Part shown: piece by piece, positions 11,258 through 22,975 of the stretch
How positions within the stretch are numbered: the stretch's first letter is position 1
Layout: each line of letters opens with the position of its first letter
DNA from: Salvator merianae
Lineage: Eukaryota; Chordata; Lepidosauria; Squamata; Teiidae
Reading direction: 5' to 3'
DNA length: 64,000 nucleotides
Assembly (NCBI GenBank): GCA_003586115.2
Contig: QVOM02000042.1
Location: forward strand, 41,085,483 to 41,149,482
Notes under the pieces: model-generated
Database searches by the model: none
Told to the model about the DNA's origin: nothing
What the model saw: the letters and a program-made list of their open reading frames with translations, nothing else
Translations under genes and position numbers: made by a program

Positions 11258-11767
11258 GCCCTTTCCACGCTGAGTCTTACTCCAAGATACATCCTGAAAT
11301 AGGAGCTTGCCATCTGCAAGCTGGTGTGGACTATGGCAGGCCTGCCACACCATCAAGCTTCATCCACACTGGATGAAGCAAGGACCAGGCTAGGATGCCC
11401 AAAACTATGCAGTCAACAACCAACCCAGAACCAGTATACTGGACCATTGGGCATGTGAATTGTACACCTGTGGTCTGGTATGCCATGGGGGCCCATATCA
11501 GCAACACTGTTAAGAAGTACCACTGGAAATGCGTCTGCCAAGTTGGAAAATGTGAGACTCAGGAACTTTCATTCCACCCTTCACTGCACATTGCCCCCAA
11601 GGGCTCTTTGGAAGCATCATCTGGGCCTGGGGCAGAACAAGCCATCTGAATGCAGATGACCCTGATTCGCTTCAGCAGCAACCTGTCCAGCATGGAATGT
11701 GTTGATTTTTCCAGGACAGGCCATCCTGCCTTGTCCTGGAATGGGGTGAGTGTGCGCAGAAAGGGCC
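11258..11767. mobile_element. GGGCC-type MITE, long subfamily
   Basis: Left end aGCCCTTTCCACGCTGAGT; the right end gtgtgcgcagaaagggcc is its rough inverted copy. The interior has gtatactggaccattgggca, shared with 15715-15735. It sits inside the agaacataagaa repeat. The two open frames here (11559-11906 minus, 11650-11925 plus) overlap on opposite strands and have no motifs. Confidence 0.6.
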
Positions 11768-12071
11768 ACAGTGCCCAACCAACTGCACAAGGAAGCCCAT
11801 CAGTAGACATGGATTCACAGCTTGCTCTGCTTATGGTATCCCAACAACTGTTTTTCGGGAGTAAACCAGCTCCCATTACAGAGGCACTCAGCCTGTCATC
11901 TGGCATCAGGACTAATAGCCATTGATTGCCCTGACTTGCATGAATGCATTAAACCCCTTTTTGGCATTGGCTTTTTTAACTGTAGATACACATTGTGCTG
12001 GCACCTTCACTGAACTATCTATCATTACTGCAACATCTCTTTCCCGATCCGTTACAGCCCAATGGACTATA

Positions 12072-12573
12072 AGGCTCTTTCTGCACTTACCTTAAATCCA
12101 GAATAAGGGCATGAGCTTCTGGACCTCACTGATTTGCAAGTTAGTGTGGATCTATGAGTCCCCCCCACACACAGGTACACTCTCTCTGCATTTGATGGAG
12201 TGATTAATCAAATCTACCAGCAAACCAGAGTGCGCCCTGGTCCAGAACACAAAGGCATACAGAAGGCACATCTCCCATGTTTGGGACTATTAGGGGACAC
12301 ATTCTGGCAGCGTGTCAAAGTGCAGCCCCAAAATGCATCCCCCAGAAGCTCCAAGGCTAGGAACTTTTAGCCTTGGTCCTCCGAGGCCTCAGAGTCTGGC
12401 CTTGAAGCTTGCATGTGCTTTGAGATCAGGATGGGACCAGTGCTGATCTAGACCAGCACTGTCATGCAGGCGTCGCTGCTCCAGACCATGCCTTTCCACG
12501 ACTGGAACCAGCTGGACTGGCTGGTCCAGAGTCAGTGATTCTGACCACAGACAAGTAGGTGCAGAAAAGGCCC
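12072..12573. mobile_element. GGGCC-type MITE, long subfamily
   Basis: Left aaGGCTCTTTCTGCACTTACC and right gtaggtgcagaaaaggccc are inverted copies of each other. About 500 bp, directly abutting the CR1-like LINE at 12574, so probably inserted into it. No clear 3-bp duplication remains. Confidence 0.7.
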
Positions 12574-12877
12574 AAGAGAAGTTAGGATTTTTCATTCCAA
12601 CGTGTATCACTTTGGGTTTGTTCATACTGAATCGCATCTGCCATTTTGAGGCCCAGTCGACCAATATACAGAGATCCCTTTTGAGCTCCTCAGAGTCCCT
12701 TGTCTTTACCACTCTGAACAATTTGACATCATCAGCAAACTTGACTATTTTGCTGGTCGCATCTAACTCCAAGTGATTTATAAAAAGCAGTGGCCCCCGG
12801 ATAGAATCTTGAGGGATTCCAATTGTTACAGCTCTCCACTATGAGAAATGTCCATTTATTCTTACGTTTCCTGCTTC

Positions 12878-13124
12878 CGGGTGTGAATGCACAGTCACAC
12901 TGTGCAAGTGTTGCCAGTCGCCACAGCAGCAGCCAGAAGTTTCTTGGCCATTGTCATGGCGCAGAATGCAAGCAGGTTGGCAGCATTCGTACTACGGGTG
13001 CTGGTATCCTGCTGGCATTCTGTTCTAAGACCTCACAGTGCGGGTTGTGTCCGTGCTGTGAGGTCAGTTCCACCATGGAATGTCCACTGGTGAACATTAC
13101 GCAGCGGAAAGTGCGAAAAGGCCC
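12878..13124. mobile_element. GGGCC-family MITE, 5'-truncated
   Basis: Right end gtgcgaaaaggccc at 13111-13124 matches the family terminus. The interior gtcatggcgcagaatgcaag and gctggtatcctgctggcatt lines up with 48130-48220 of the copy in the BovB. The left terminal repeat is missing. Inserted in the CR1-like LINE. Confidence 0.7.
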
Positions 13125-13495
13125 TCACTGTCTCCTTGCATTTCTTTTGCTGAAGTTTGTGTCCTCTCTTGTTTCCCTCACTAGAACATTTCTTAAAAGA
13201 AGTTTTCTTGTCCTTAACAGCTTCCTTGACAATGTCAGTTAACCACAGAGGCCTCTTCTTGGCCTTGGAAGTCATTTACTTAATTTTGGAAATACATTTT
13301 AACTGGCACACTATGATTGTGGTTTTAAATACCTGCCAAGCTTTCTGGAAGAAGTTTGCCCTTTCCACCTGCCCTTTGAGATTCCTTTTCACCAGCATTC
13401 TTAGTTCTGAGAAGTTGCCTTTTTTGAAGTAAAAAATGTGTTAGAGTTGCCTTGGAAGTTATGCTTCCTATAAATACAGAACTTAATTGAATTAT

Positions 13496-14301
13496 GGGCC
13501 GTTTCTAACTTATAGGGGCTGGATTGTTCTAGCTGGAATGACTCTGACTGAAAGGAGTCCCTGCTAGGGCAGTCCAGCTGTCCCAGAATGAGGCCATCTG
13601 CAATTAAGACAGCCTGTACCAGGATAAGCCCCGTGCTGCTTTGAAGCTCATGTGAGCTTCAGAGTCTGCTGCAAGAGCTCTGACAGCCAGGAACAAAAGT
13701 TCTTGGCCTTGGAGCCCTGGGGGACCCATTTCGGCAGTGCAATTTAGTGCGTCACTGAAATGGGTCCTTGTGCTAAACCAGAACAGGGAGGTTATGTGCC
13801 CTTCCATACATGTATGTGCGCTTCCATGTTCCATTCTAGGTCTACTGGCATCCCAGTCTAGGTGGCCATTTTGGCTGTTTAGACTAGCTTACATTCCATC
13901 CACTCCAGATGGAGCAGTCTAGCAGGGAGTGGGCCTCTTCTGTTCCACTCCAGAGTGTTGAACAAGGAGGAGTCTAAGCAGTGCACATGACCGATATATC
14001 AGCCAGTCAGTGGCGTAGGAAGGGGGGGTGGGGGGGCGGGCCACCCCAGGCGGCGTGTTGTCCTGGGCGGCCCATGGAGCCAGGTCCTTGTCTGCCCGCC
14101 CGTCGTGCCATTGCACAGCATCGCACGGCGCCGTGGCGTGCTCGCCCAGCTGCCCGCCCATCATTGGGACGGTGGCGGGAGTAGGAGGCTGCAGGGCGGG
14201 GCGCCCTCGCTGGCGCTCCTTTGCAGCCACTCCTCTGCAGCCGCTTCGCCCCGGGCGGCAAAACTTTCAGCTACGCCGCTGCAGCCAATATAGAAAGGCC
14301 C
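13496..14301. mobile_element. GGGCC-family MITE carrying a hAT insertion
   Basis: Left GGGCCGTTTCTAACTTATAG; right end atagaaaggccc (14290-14301). Without the nested hAT element and its duplication it is about 525 bp, like the other long copies. It interrupts the CR1-like LINE. The flanking 3-mers do not match, perhaps through decay. Confidence 0.65.
14008..14281. mobile_element. hAT-type MITE with 8-bp target duplication, GC-rich
   Basis: Terminal repeats CAGTGGCGTAG (left) and CAGCGGCGTAG (right, reverse-complemented). Flanking 8-mers are cagccagt (14000-14007) and cagccaat (14282-14289), 7 of 8 identical. The CAG start and 8-bp duplication are diagnostic of hAT. The interior is about 270 bp of GC-rich sequence in which several overlapping frames stay open by chance. 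Confidence 0.85.
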
Positions 14302-15084
14302 ACAGCCACTGTTCCCAATCAGTTCAACAGCATCAACATCTCTGCCAAATCCTGATTGTCACTTAAAATAAGTCCAAAATTGCCTCACCCTTGTTGGTTC
14401 TACAGGCAACTGCTCCAGTGCACAGTCACTTAAAATATCTAAGAATTTTATCTCTCTGTCATGGCTTGAATGAACATTTGCCCAGTCAATGTGTGGGTAA
14501 TCAAAGTCTGCAATTAGTGCAAGACTTCTTCTTTAGAATGCCTCTTTGATGTCCTCCTCCACCTCCTTCTCCTTGAGTATCTTGATTTAGGGGATGATAG
14601 CATTCCCCCAGGGCTAACCTACTTTTATGATTTGATATCCCTACCCAAAGTGATTCTGCAAGTGGGTTTGAACCACTCTCACCTGCATTTCATTCTGCTT
14701 TTTCCTCACATATGTTGGGGATGTCTATGGTCAAAATGTACTGGAACAGCATCAGTACCTGTTTCCTTCAGACAGAGATTTTCACTTTCACTACATCTCC
14801 TTCTGCTCTATGGATGGCGTACTGCCTTGCCAGCATTAGGGCCTCCACCTGGTTGTCCAGGTGCTCAGGCAAGATGGTAGCAGGAGGAATAGCAACCCTG
14901 GCTTCCTGTCCCAAACCCAGAAGGGGACAGAAGCAGAATGCTTGCAGGTAGAGAGTCAGGTATGGAATCAGAATGCAGTAACCACCTGGAATCACTAACA
15001 GTGCAAAAGAAGCAGGAAATGTACTCCACATGCTGAACGGGGCAAATGCAAAGATTGTGGACATGGTCTATATTTTACTTAGTT

Positions 15085-15440
15085 ATTATTTATTTAAGAA
15101 TTTATATCCCACCCTTCATCTGAAGGTCCCAAAGTAAAAAGATAAAATATAATGCAATAATATAAAATATACTTAAAAGAATAACCCTCTTCCCTCCCTC
15201 CCTGGCAGATTAGCACTCAGAGGAAGCTAAACATCAAAGGCCTGGGTAAAGAGGTATGCTGAAAACCATATAATATAGACACATAGCAAACCTCCAGAGG
15301 GAGGCTGGTCCCGAGTTTGGGGGCCACCACAGAAAAGCCCCTCTTGCGTATCATCGCCCCTGCACCTCTGAAAGAGGTACAACTACACAATATAGCTTAA
15401 TTTATATGCTAGTTGAATATCTACTTGAACCCAATGGAAG
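15085..15440 (-). mobile_element. L2/CR1-like LINE 3' region
   Basis: Text attatttatttaagaattta, tatcccacccttcatctgaa and gagtttgggggccaccacag is the reverse complement of an L2-like 3' end (compare 9946-10490). 5'-truncated. Confidence 0.7.
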
Positions 15441-15471
15441 ACCACACCAAGAAAACAAAGTTATATGTCTA

Positions 15472-15917
15472 AGGCTGTTTCCACACAGTGTACACCTCTC
15501 TGACCTGGGCTAGGTAGCCTGCTCCAAGGGCTGTCTGTATTTCAGACAGCTCACTCCAGTCATTGAGATCTAAGGCTAGGTCCAGCTTTTGAAGGCAAGA
15601 GAAAAAGGTTGCTAGGCTTCACAGTTCCTGGCTGGGGCCTTTTCAACAGTGAACCCAGGAACTGCACATTTCTGGTGCCATTTCCTGGTGTGCTGCTGAA
15701 AAGGAGCCAGGCATGGTATACTGGACCATTGGGCATGCTCTCTGTATACCAACAGTAGTCCACTCCACTTGTAGAATACTTTTTACAGGTCTACCAGAGG
15801 AGGGGATATCGTGCAGTCTAAGTAGGGGCGTAGGCTCTGCCATCCTGCACCACCGTGCAAAAGCCAGAGGCTTGGACTTCTCTGTGGGATGATATATCGG
15901 CCTATGTAGAAAGGACC
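15472..15917. mobile_element. GGGCC-type MITE, long subfamily
   Basis: Left aaggctgtttccacacagtg, right tgtagaaaggacctt as a rough inverted copy. Shares gtatactggaccattgggca with 11440-11460. Ends are worn and no target duplication is visible. Confidence 0.5.
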
Positions 15918-16877
15918 TTGATTATTTGCTTAAGTTCTGCAAAGAAATGTTATATATTTTTCTGTATGTTAAAATATATAAATAGGGTCTTTAATTTTAT
16001 TTAGATTGAAGAGCACAGTATCACAATACAAATAGAAAAATGAAACTATAATAAAAATAACGGGAAAATTATCTGAGAACACCTGAGTAAATAAGCATGT
16101 TCTTGTCTGTTTTTTCTTCAAAGTGTAGTATAGACACTGTATTCATTTTTCTAAGATCATCATTATTCAATGACTGAGGTACCAATGTTGGAAAAGCCAT
16201 ATCTCTGACATTAAGCAGTACAGACCTGATAAAGAAGTTATTTTGAAAACCTCTAAGTATAAGACTTGAGAATACAGACATGAGTATCATTTAAGGCTTT
16301 AAGTATAACTATCGTTTTGAGAAATAGGTGACATAGATTATACAGGTCTACAAAAAAAAAAAAAAATTCAGGTGCCAAGGTTTTTTGAATGGATTTAGGG
16401 TATTTTGAGGGTGCTGAATACAAAACTCCCATTACTCTTGCTGAATTGGTTCTAGTTTGGAGATAATGGACATCCATAAAAATAATGCATTCCCCCAATG
16501 CGACTTGTGTGTGATAACAAATACAATAGCTTTTGGTCTGTCTTTTGACCCTTTAACAGTATCTTAGGTAATGAAATATCCCATATAATTATTTTGTATT
16601 TCAATTTGTAGACCTACAATGCTATAAAAGCGACTTTTTGAAGCATTGACATTAATAACAATTAATAACTAATTAATTACTTTACTATTAAATATCTCAG
16701 AAACTAGAGCCAATCTGGCAAAACCCAAGTCATATTCTTAATCAGCGTCATAAACTTAATATAAAACCATTCAGATATCGTTGGCACCAAAATCACTGTA
16801 TACCAGTGTTATTACTGTAATCTCTAAATATAATTGTTATATTACATGGGCTGTCTCACTACAACCTATTCTAATCT

Positions 16878-17395
16878 AAGGGCTTCACTGCACGTACTGA
16901 TAGTCTGGATCTAGCAGGGGACTATGGACCTTCCTTTTGCACAATAGCGCTCTTAAAGTAAGGTCCTGGCCCCTGCTAGTATGCTCTGTTTGCAGAAGAC
17001 GGAGTGTAATCTGGACCAGAAGGCCCTAAATGGCTTCCTGATCTAGTCTAAATCCAGACTACTTGTGAATTTGTTTAAACAGATTCACTGGCATCCTAGT
17101 CAATGGTAAACTGGACTAAGGAGGTGTGTGGACAGCAGGCTTCTGTGGTCCAGTTTATCACGGGGGACCCAATTTGATGGTGCTTAAGGCGTGCCGCTGA
17201 AATGAGTCCCTGAGGGGCTCCGACACCTGGAAATTTCATTTCTGCTCATGCGAGCTTTGGGGTTAAGCTGGAACAGCTATCGCAATGTGCACGGCCTTTG
17301 TTCCAGTCCACAGCAAATCCATCCCCACTTTGGAATGGATTACATGATCCGGATCAGCTGAACCAGGTGGGACCATGCTGTGGCCTCACCATTTC
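16878..17395. mobile_element. GGGCC-type MITE, long subfamily, degenerate
   Basis: Starts aagggcttcactgcacgtac. The interior gacccaatttgatggtgctt and aaatgagtccctgaggggct matches the family body (compare 20270-20320, 60185-60245). Right end not defined. Confidence 0.45.
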
Positions 17396-17722
17396 TGCCA
17401 CTCCCTCATGCAGCAAAACACCAAAGGCAGGGCCGGCGTGTGCTCCTGACCTGAGAAAGCAGCTCAGGAAGAAAGCACAGAACTGTATCTCTATGAGTGC
17501 TTCTGGCAGGAGAACAGCTTTCAGAATTCATGCGGGCACCTGCAGGCATGTTGGCTGTGTGCCTAGGTTGCCTACGGAGCAGTCCTGTTCTTGAGAAGAC
17601 TGGAAGGATCTTCCACAGTTTCTAATGGAGAATTAACATCCCTACTAATAGAGCTAAAAACCAGAGGGGAGGGAAATGGCAGCCAACACATCACTTCTTG
17701 CCAGATGCTTTCCCTCTTCCTG

Positions 17723-17998
17723 GAGGCACGGTGGCACAGAAGGCTAAGGCACTGATCTTTCAATAGAAGGATCAGAGTTCAAGGCCCCTGTCTGCCGTGT
17801 AGAGGGGATGAGCGCCCTCTACTGGCCTCTAGCTCCAGCCAACCTAGCTGTTCGAAAGCAAGTAATTGCAAGTAGATAAATAGGGAGCATCACATTGTGT
17901 GATGCGGAAGATAGACAGATGTAAGCCTTCGGGCGAAAAATAACCTTGTAAGCCGCTTTGAGTCAGCTTCGGCCGAGAAAAGTGGGGTATAAAAAAAA
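17723..17998 (+). mobile_element. tRNA-derived SINE, copy 1
   Basis: Head GGCACGGTGGCACAGAAGG with ctaaggcactgatc resembles the A-box half of a Leu/Ser-type tRNA, and cagagttcaaggcc the B box. The body and the tail gccgctttgagtcagcttcg...gtggggtataaa match the copy at 39857-40134 almost base for base. The tail resembles L2-like LINE ends, the probable source of the copying machinery. Confidence 0.85.
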
Positions 17999-18246
17999 CA
18001 AGTTCTAAGTGCTTGTGGTGCCTCAGAGCAGGCCACCCTTTCTGAGTGCTTATGTGGGCAACAGAACGGTACCTTCTCCTTACTGTGCCTCCTTTCAGAT
18101 TCAGGCGCAAGAGTCCTAACCCTGTCATTGGGTGTGCTCTAAGGCCCTTCCTGGAACAGGCTTGGTATTGCAGCCGTCTGCACACTTACCCACTTAGTAG
18201 AGTAAGCATGCGTCATATTATACCATTAGATTTTTATTTAACCTAC

Positions 18247-18335
18247 CTCCAATTCTGGCATTAAATGCAATCCCTACGACACAGTGTGAGTTGTTTGCAG
18301 TAGCAGCCACCTCTCCAGCACAACGGGTTCCGTGC
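18247..18335 (-). CDS. PCSK5: PCSK5 internal exon with the catalytic histidine
   Basis: An 89-nt exon. Its acceptor is TCTTTCATCCACAG and its donor GTAGGT. It enters in phase 2 (one base completes Lys) and leaves after one base of a Gly codon. The 29 full codons start [11 protein letters not shown] and end [18 protein letters not shown] is the active-site histidine motif of furin-type convertases, with His as general base of the Asp-His-Ser triad. NNS is a possible N-glycosylation sequon. The Cys of NNSHC corresponds to furin Cys211, which in furin pairs with a distant Cys in the catalytic domain. Intact reading frame and splice sites suggest a working gene. It is separated by 39.1 kb from the upstream exon and 15.8 kb from the downstream exon. 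Confidence 0.96.
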
Positions 18336-19074
18336 CTGTGGATGAAAGATATATTCTAAAATAAGTAAAGTTAACAGATACGATTATCGTGATTTAACAG
18401 TTCTTTGCTTGTTCATTGTCAAATACTATGTAGAAAAAGGATTATCTGATACTCCCAGGAGAAGCACGTACTCTGAGATACAAACACTATCTCGTGTGTT
18501 TCAAATTCTGACCTTGTCCAATGCATTCAGTTATAATTTTCAAATGAAGTTGTATTCTGTGGCCGCAGTTATGACTCTACTTTTGACTGATTAAAGTAGA
18601 TGTTTAATCAAACGCAGCGAGAACACAGGACGTTATAGAAATAAATGAATGCCAAAAAGAAAAGGTATCCAGACGTCTTTGTGACAATTGGCCTGAAATG
18701 AAAGTGATACACCAGGCAGGGCATTTTCCATTTTCTTGGAGACTCTATTATTTGTTCTCGTTAACCCATAGATGCTTGAAGATAAAGACACTATTCTACG
18801 CATGCATCTTTGGTCTGGAGTTTCAATAAATCACACCTAGTTCCTCACATATTTGATTCTTGATAAAAGTCTTCACAAATATTTACTTCCTTTTCTCACA
18901 GTACATATACGCCTGATGCAGGCTTTTCTAATACATCTGGGAGATATTTTGTATGGTTCTGTGTTTGGTTCAAGCTAGAAAGAGAGGTAATGCTGAACAA
19001 AAAACATTGGGAAATACGGCTTTGAAAAAGTATAGGAAGTACAGGGTGATTTTTATGCTTGTCCTTCTCTGCAT

Positions 19075-19525
19075 GTGCCTGGTATAGTGGTCCAGAGTGG
19101 CCCGTAGTCCACATGGTCCACACTCTAGACCGAAATATGGTTGGCCTTGCCCCCTACTTGTACACCTATCTGCACTGGACAGAACAATAGAGTTTTATAT
19201 AATGCCAAAATGGCATTGTGTTCCGCTCCTCCAGTAGGCCTGTTAAAAGCAGTCCACAGTGGACCATTGTTGGTGTACCAGTCCATGAAAGGCATACAAG
19301 CAACATGGTCTTTTGGGCCGTATACCAGGCCCAGCCCCTTTTTGGCTAGGCAACTGGAAGGGTACACTGCTGGAAAAGCCCTGGATGGAAACTGTGAAGG
19401 CCAGTTCAAAAGATGGGCCTGGCCTTTAATCCTGGCAATCAGGGTTGGGATGAATGAAGCTGTCCAAAATGCAAACAACCCTCAGGGCAGGCTATTGATA
19501 GCCCACACAGTGTGGAAATGGCTGT
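19075..19525. mobile_element. GGGCC-type MITE, long subfamily, degenerate
   Basis: Contains ctggtatagtggtccagagt near the left and cacacagtgtggaaatggct near the right, plus the internal gcagtccacagtggaccatt. Two opposite-strand frames (19125-19478 minus, 19141-19527 plus) stay open over the same DNA and show no motifs; I do not call them genes. Ends are approximate. Confidence 0.4.
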
Positions 19526-20080
19526 AGTCTCATCAAACCATTAGTAAATTATGTTGAGCAATACATCTGTAAAGAACATGACTTGATATCCATATGATAA
19601 AAGTTTTAGTTCAACATTTCTTTCTCAAAATATTCTGTGCATCATCACTTCCTTTTGCATGAATTAATCAGACTGAGCACTTTCCCCCCAAAATCAATAT
19701 TTAATTGATGCAGTCCTTCAAGCTGTTTATTCAGCTCACTTCAAAAACCTCCATTTGTAAGAGTTCTGCATAACATCCACTTGATCCTCATTGGCTTTGC
19801 ATTTGTTATATGCATTTTTCAATGTTGCTTAACACAAGCAAGTCTACCAAAGATAGAACGCCAGAATGAGAAAGAACTTTGTCAGAAGCAGAATCTTAAT
19901 TTCAATGGAACTTAATAACCAAGAGTATAAAATATTTAAATTTCTAATATACATAAAAGATACGCCTGGATTTCCTCCAACTTGCTAAAGCCAGTACTGT
20001 AGTATTCTGAAGTGGTATCTCATCCACAAACTTAATAGCCTTTGTTTACTCACCTCTGGTCCACCTCACGGTCCTCTTCT

Positions 20081-20440
20081 GGGCCTCTTTTGTCCACACA
20101 TTGGAGCAGACTAGAGAGGCCCCACCCTCGCTAGTAGACTCTGTTTGCGCAAGACAAAACTTAATCTGGATCAGGAGGCCCAAAATGGTCTCTTGGTCCA
20201 GTGTAATTTTGGAATACTGGACTTGATAAAACAGATCTACCGGTGTACTAGGGCCATAGCGGACCCATTTCAGTGGTGTGCCTCATTGCACTGCCAAAAT
20301 GGGTCCACCAGGCGCTCCAAGGTAATTTGAGCAAGCTTCAGGGCCGCGTAGAGCCACAGATCCAGACCAGATTAGACCAAATGCCTGCCTACTCCAGGAT
20401 CCTCTTATCCACAGTATTCGTGCTCACTCCTTTAAAGAAA
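20081..20440. mobile_element. GGGCC-type MITE, long subfamily, fragment
   Basis: Starts gggcctcttttgtccacaca. The interior cggacccatttcagtggtgt and gccaaaatgggtccaccagg matches sister copies. Right end not found. Confidence 0.45.
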
Positions 20441-20607
20441 CAGCAGCTGTGGCAAATGCCTTTGGTCTCACACACAGAGGCATCCATATCAGTACTGGGA
20501 TGAACTTTTTACCCCCAAATCCATGAAAGTGAATTTGACAGACTTAATAGGGGGAAATCACAGTCTTCCTCATGGAAAGGTAACACTGATGCCATGACAG
20601 AGAGAAA

Positions 20608-20760
20608 ATAAGAACATAAGAGACCACCAGAGAAGTCCTACTGGATCAGGCCACAGCCTGTTTAGTCTACAATCCTGTCTCGTGCAGTGGGCCACCATTT
20701 GCTTCCGGGTATTCTCAGGCAGAAGATGGGGCAAAGATGAAAAATCATCTACTTCTATAC
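20608..20760 (+). repeat. Squamate interspersed repeat (agaacataagaa... type)
   Basis: Head aagaacataagagaccacca, then ctactggatcaggccacagc and tcctgtctcgtgcagtgggc. The same repeat is longer at 52397-52690. Confidence 0.7.
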
Positions 20761-21744
20761 TGCTGGAAGAAAACAGTAACAGTTTTATGGCCTACAGTAC
20801 CACAGAAGTTGTTGCAGTGCCACAGCAACTGGATATACACACACAGTACAAGAATGCACAGAGACATCCAGGTTTCACTTCATAGTCAATCCAATTTCAC
20901 TTCATAGCAGCAAAAGGACCACTCAAGTGTGGATGGCCATATACATGCTTTTGCTGTGTGCAATCGGTTGCCAGGAAGCTGTGACACTGGCATCATGGCA
21001 AGGTATAGATCTAGCCTATGTCAAAAAATACAGAACAGGGTTTGCAGCTTAAGAGACTAGAAGGGCACTATGTATACACCTGTATTCCAAAGAAACAAGA
21101 AGCAAAAGACATATGACTCACCACCAGCTCCTCACACAGCTTTAAGACCTTGCAAAAAAGAACACAGCCAAATAACAGAAAGAGACGTGGCAGATGAACA
21201 GGCCAACTCCAGAAAAGGTAGAGAATAATGGACAGAAAATAAGAACAGCAGAGAAAGTTTATCTTTGCTTCATTTACTGCCTTTTGACTGCCCAGAACAC
21301 ATCAGAATATGGAACATATTAAAGTTAACAGGTATTCTAGAGATCTGATATTTATTTGGAGAAGTCACTATAAGGAGGAAGGAAGGACAGCATTCTTGAG
21401 AATACAGACAAGAGTGCATAGTGCTGTCATACAGCAAATGAACTGCAAGATGGGAAGGGATGACAGCTGGAATTTAAATTTGGAGATCAAAACATAAATA
21501 ATTTGAGATACGCAACACAACTCTTGTAAGCCAACAGAAAAGGAGACTGACTTCTTAGAGAAGAGTCATCGTAAAGGGCAAAATCTGGATTAATATTAAA
21601 TGTCAACCTTTATGCTTAGCGAAAGACATGGCCATTTCGCTAACAATAAAGATCACAGACATAAAAGAATTGTTCTTTCCCATAGTAATAGAAACCTGGA
21701 AAACTGGATACTGGTAAAGAGTGAGAGAAAGAAAATAGGTGTTT

Positions 21745-22796
21745 TTGATAATTATTTATTTATTTACATTTCTATTGCACCCTAGACCCAGAGGTGTTAG
21801 GATGGATTACAATAAAACTGATATAAAAACATAAAAATGAACTGACTAAAACAACAGATAACAGTGCCAGAAAGAGGAGGGGAAGTTCTTTCTTCAGCAA
21901 AGGCTAAGATAAAAAGGTGTGTCCTCATCATGTATCTAAAAATGTAACCTGATGCACCACAGAGGGGAAGCCATTTCTGGGTGCTACCACAGGGAAGGCC
22001 ATTTTGTGTGTCCTTGCACCTTCAACCGTTGGCAGAGATGGCCCTGTCAAGAGGGCCTCTCCCACTGATCAAAACTGATGGAGAGATCTATATGGGAGGA
22101 AGACCTTCTTTCAGATGTTTGGGGGCCAAGTTGTTTAGGACATTGTAAGACAGTGCTAGAACGTTGAATGGGACATGGTAGCAAACTGAAGCCCAGCAGT
22201 TTCTTTAGGACTGCTGTATGCGCATCTAGCCTGAAGCACCTGTCAGCAGTCAGGCCGTGTTCTGCACAGAACATTAGCTGCAGATTCCATACAGTTTTCA
22301 AGGGCAGTCGAACATAGAGCAATCGCAACAGCCCAGTCTGGAAGTTAACACAGTCTGGATCACTGTGGCCAAGCTCTCTCTGTCCAGAAAGAACATAGTT
22401 GGTAGATGAGCCTGAGTTGGAGACAGACATTCTGGATGACTGCTGCCAACTGAGTCTGCAGTGACAGTGACAGATGGCACTTCACTCCCAATCTCCTGAT
22501 GACCTCTCCCAGCAGCTTCATGTAGGTATTAAAAATCACAGGGGATAGGATTTAGCCTTGAGGAACCCTGCAGATAACTCCAAAGAGAAGTACAAAAAAA
22601 TCCCTGATGGTAACTCCTTGGTGGTGTCTTTGGAGGCAGAAGTAAACTCACTCAATGCAGTGCTTCAAAATCCCAGTTTCCAAAGCCTTCCCAAGAGGGT
22701 ACCATGGTCCATGGTACTGTGGATGCCCTCTCTCCTGCTGGATCCACTGCCATGAGTTCCCATAGCTTAACAGGTTATTGTGAGTTGTGCTGGTGC
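21745..22796 (-). mobile_element. L2/CR1-like LINE, 3' kilobase
   Basis: Starts with atttatttatttacatttct and ttgcaccctagacccagagg (LINE 3' end, reversed). Minus-strand frames near 22300-22450 give VLTSRLGC and LYVRLPLKTVWNLQL, worn versions of the VTSRLDYCN..Y.GLPLKT...LQLVQNAAAR block at the C-terminal end of L2/CR1 reverse transcriptases. The text to about 22760 continues the RT-coding part. Dead copy; a hAT MITE abuts it. Confidence 0.75.
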
Positions 22797-22975
22797 CAGT
22801 GGTGGTTCGTAGCTTTAAGCGCAGCTATCGCAGGCACCAGCTGGGAGATTGCTGGCCCCAACAGAGCACACTGATGCAAGAGCTGCCCAGGGAGTGGCAT
22901 GTGTTTTCGTGGCCAGCGATTGCCCAGCTGTTGTCACCTGTGACCGCCCGCACTTAAAGCTACGATTTACCACTG
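22797..22975. mobile_element. Palindromic hAT MITE (CAGTGGNGGCTC family), copy 1
   Basis: Left CAGTGGTGGTTCGTAGCTTT; right end, reversed, CAGTGGTAAATCGTAGCTTT. 179 bp. It shares gtgttttcgtggccagcgat with the copy at 36552-36742. No 8-bp duplication is recognisable here. Confidence 0.75.

Larger units (their letters stand above)
12574..14760 (-). mobile_element. CR1-like LINE with reverse transcriptase remnant, interrupted by MITEs
   Basis: A minus-strand frame at 12600-12770 reads KIVKFADDVKLFRVV...RDLCILVDWASKWQMRFSMNK.KVIHVG. This is the FADD active-site block of a CR1-type reverse transcriptase plus the following helix region. Upstream pieces occur at 13125-13495 (for example KKRPLWLTDIVKEAVKDKK on the minus strand) and 14302-14760. 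MITEs occupy about 12878-13124 and 13496-14301. Stops and gaps show the copy is dead. The exact clade is uncertain. Confidence 0.65.
2470..18246 (-). other. PCSK5 intron, 15.8 kb, crowded with DNA-transposon and LINE remnants
   Basis: Complete intron between the catalytic-His exon and the pocket exon. About half can be assigned to repeats listed separately. I saw nothing recognisable in roughly 3500-5500, 5875-6520, 7320-7880, 10500-11200, 14770-15090 and 15920-16870. The open frames in these stretches are short and have no convincing motifs. Confidence 0.85.

Noticed and set aside
13919..14366. GC-rich frames resembling a small Arg/Pro protein
   Set aside because: They fall largely in the hAT MITE 14008-14281 and run on both strands.
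17723..17800. A true tRNA gene
   Set aside because: The A- and B-box-like text belongs to a SINE head; a second near-identical full SINE copy exists at 39857, and no cloverleaf can be folded convincingly.
19125..19527. 117- and 128-codon frames on opposite strands
   Set aside because: They cover the same MITE-like DNA; one at most could be real and neither has motifs.
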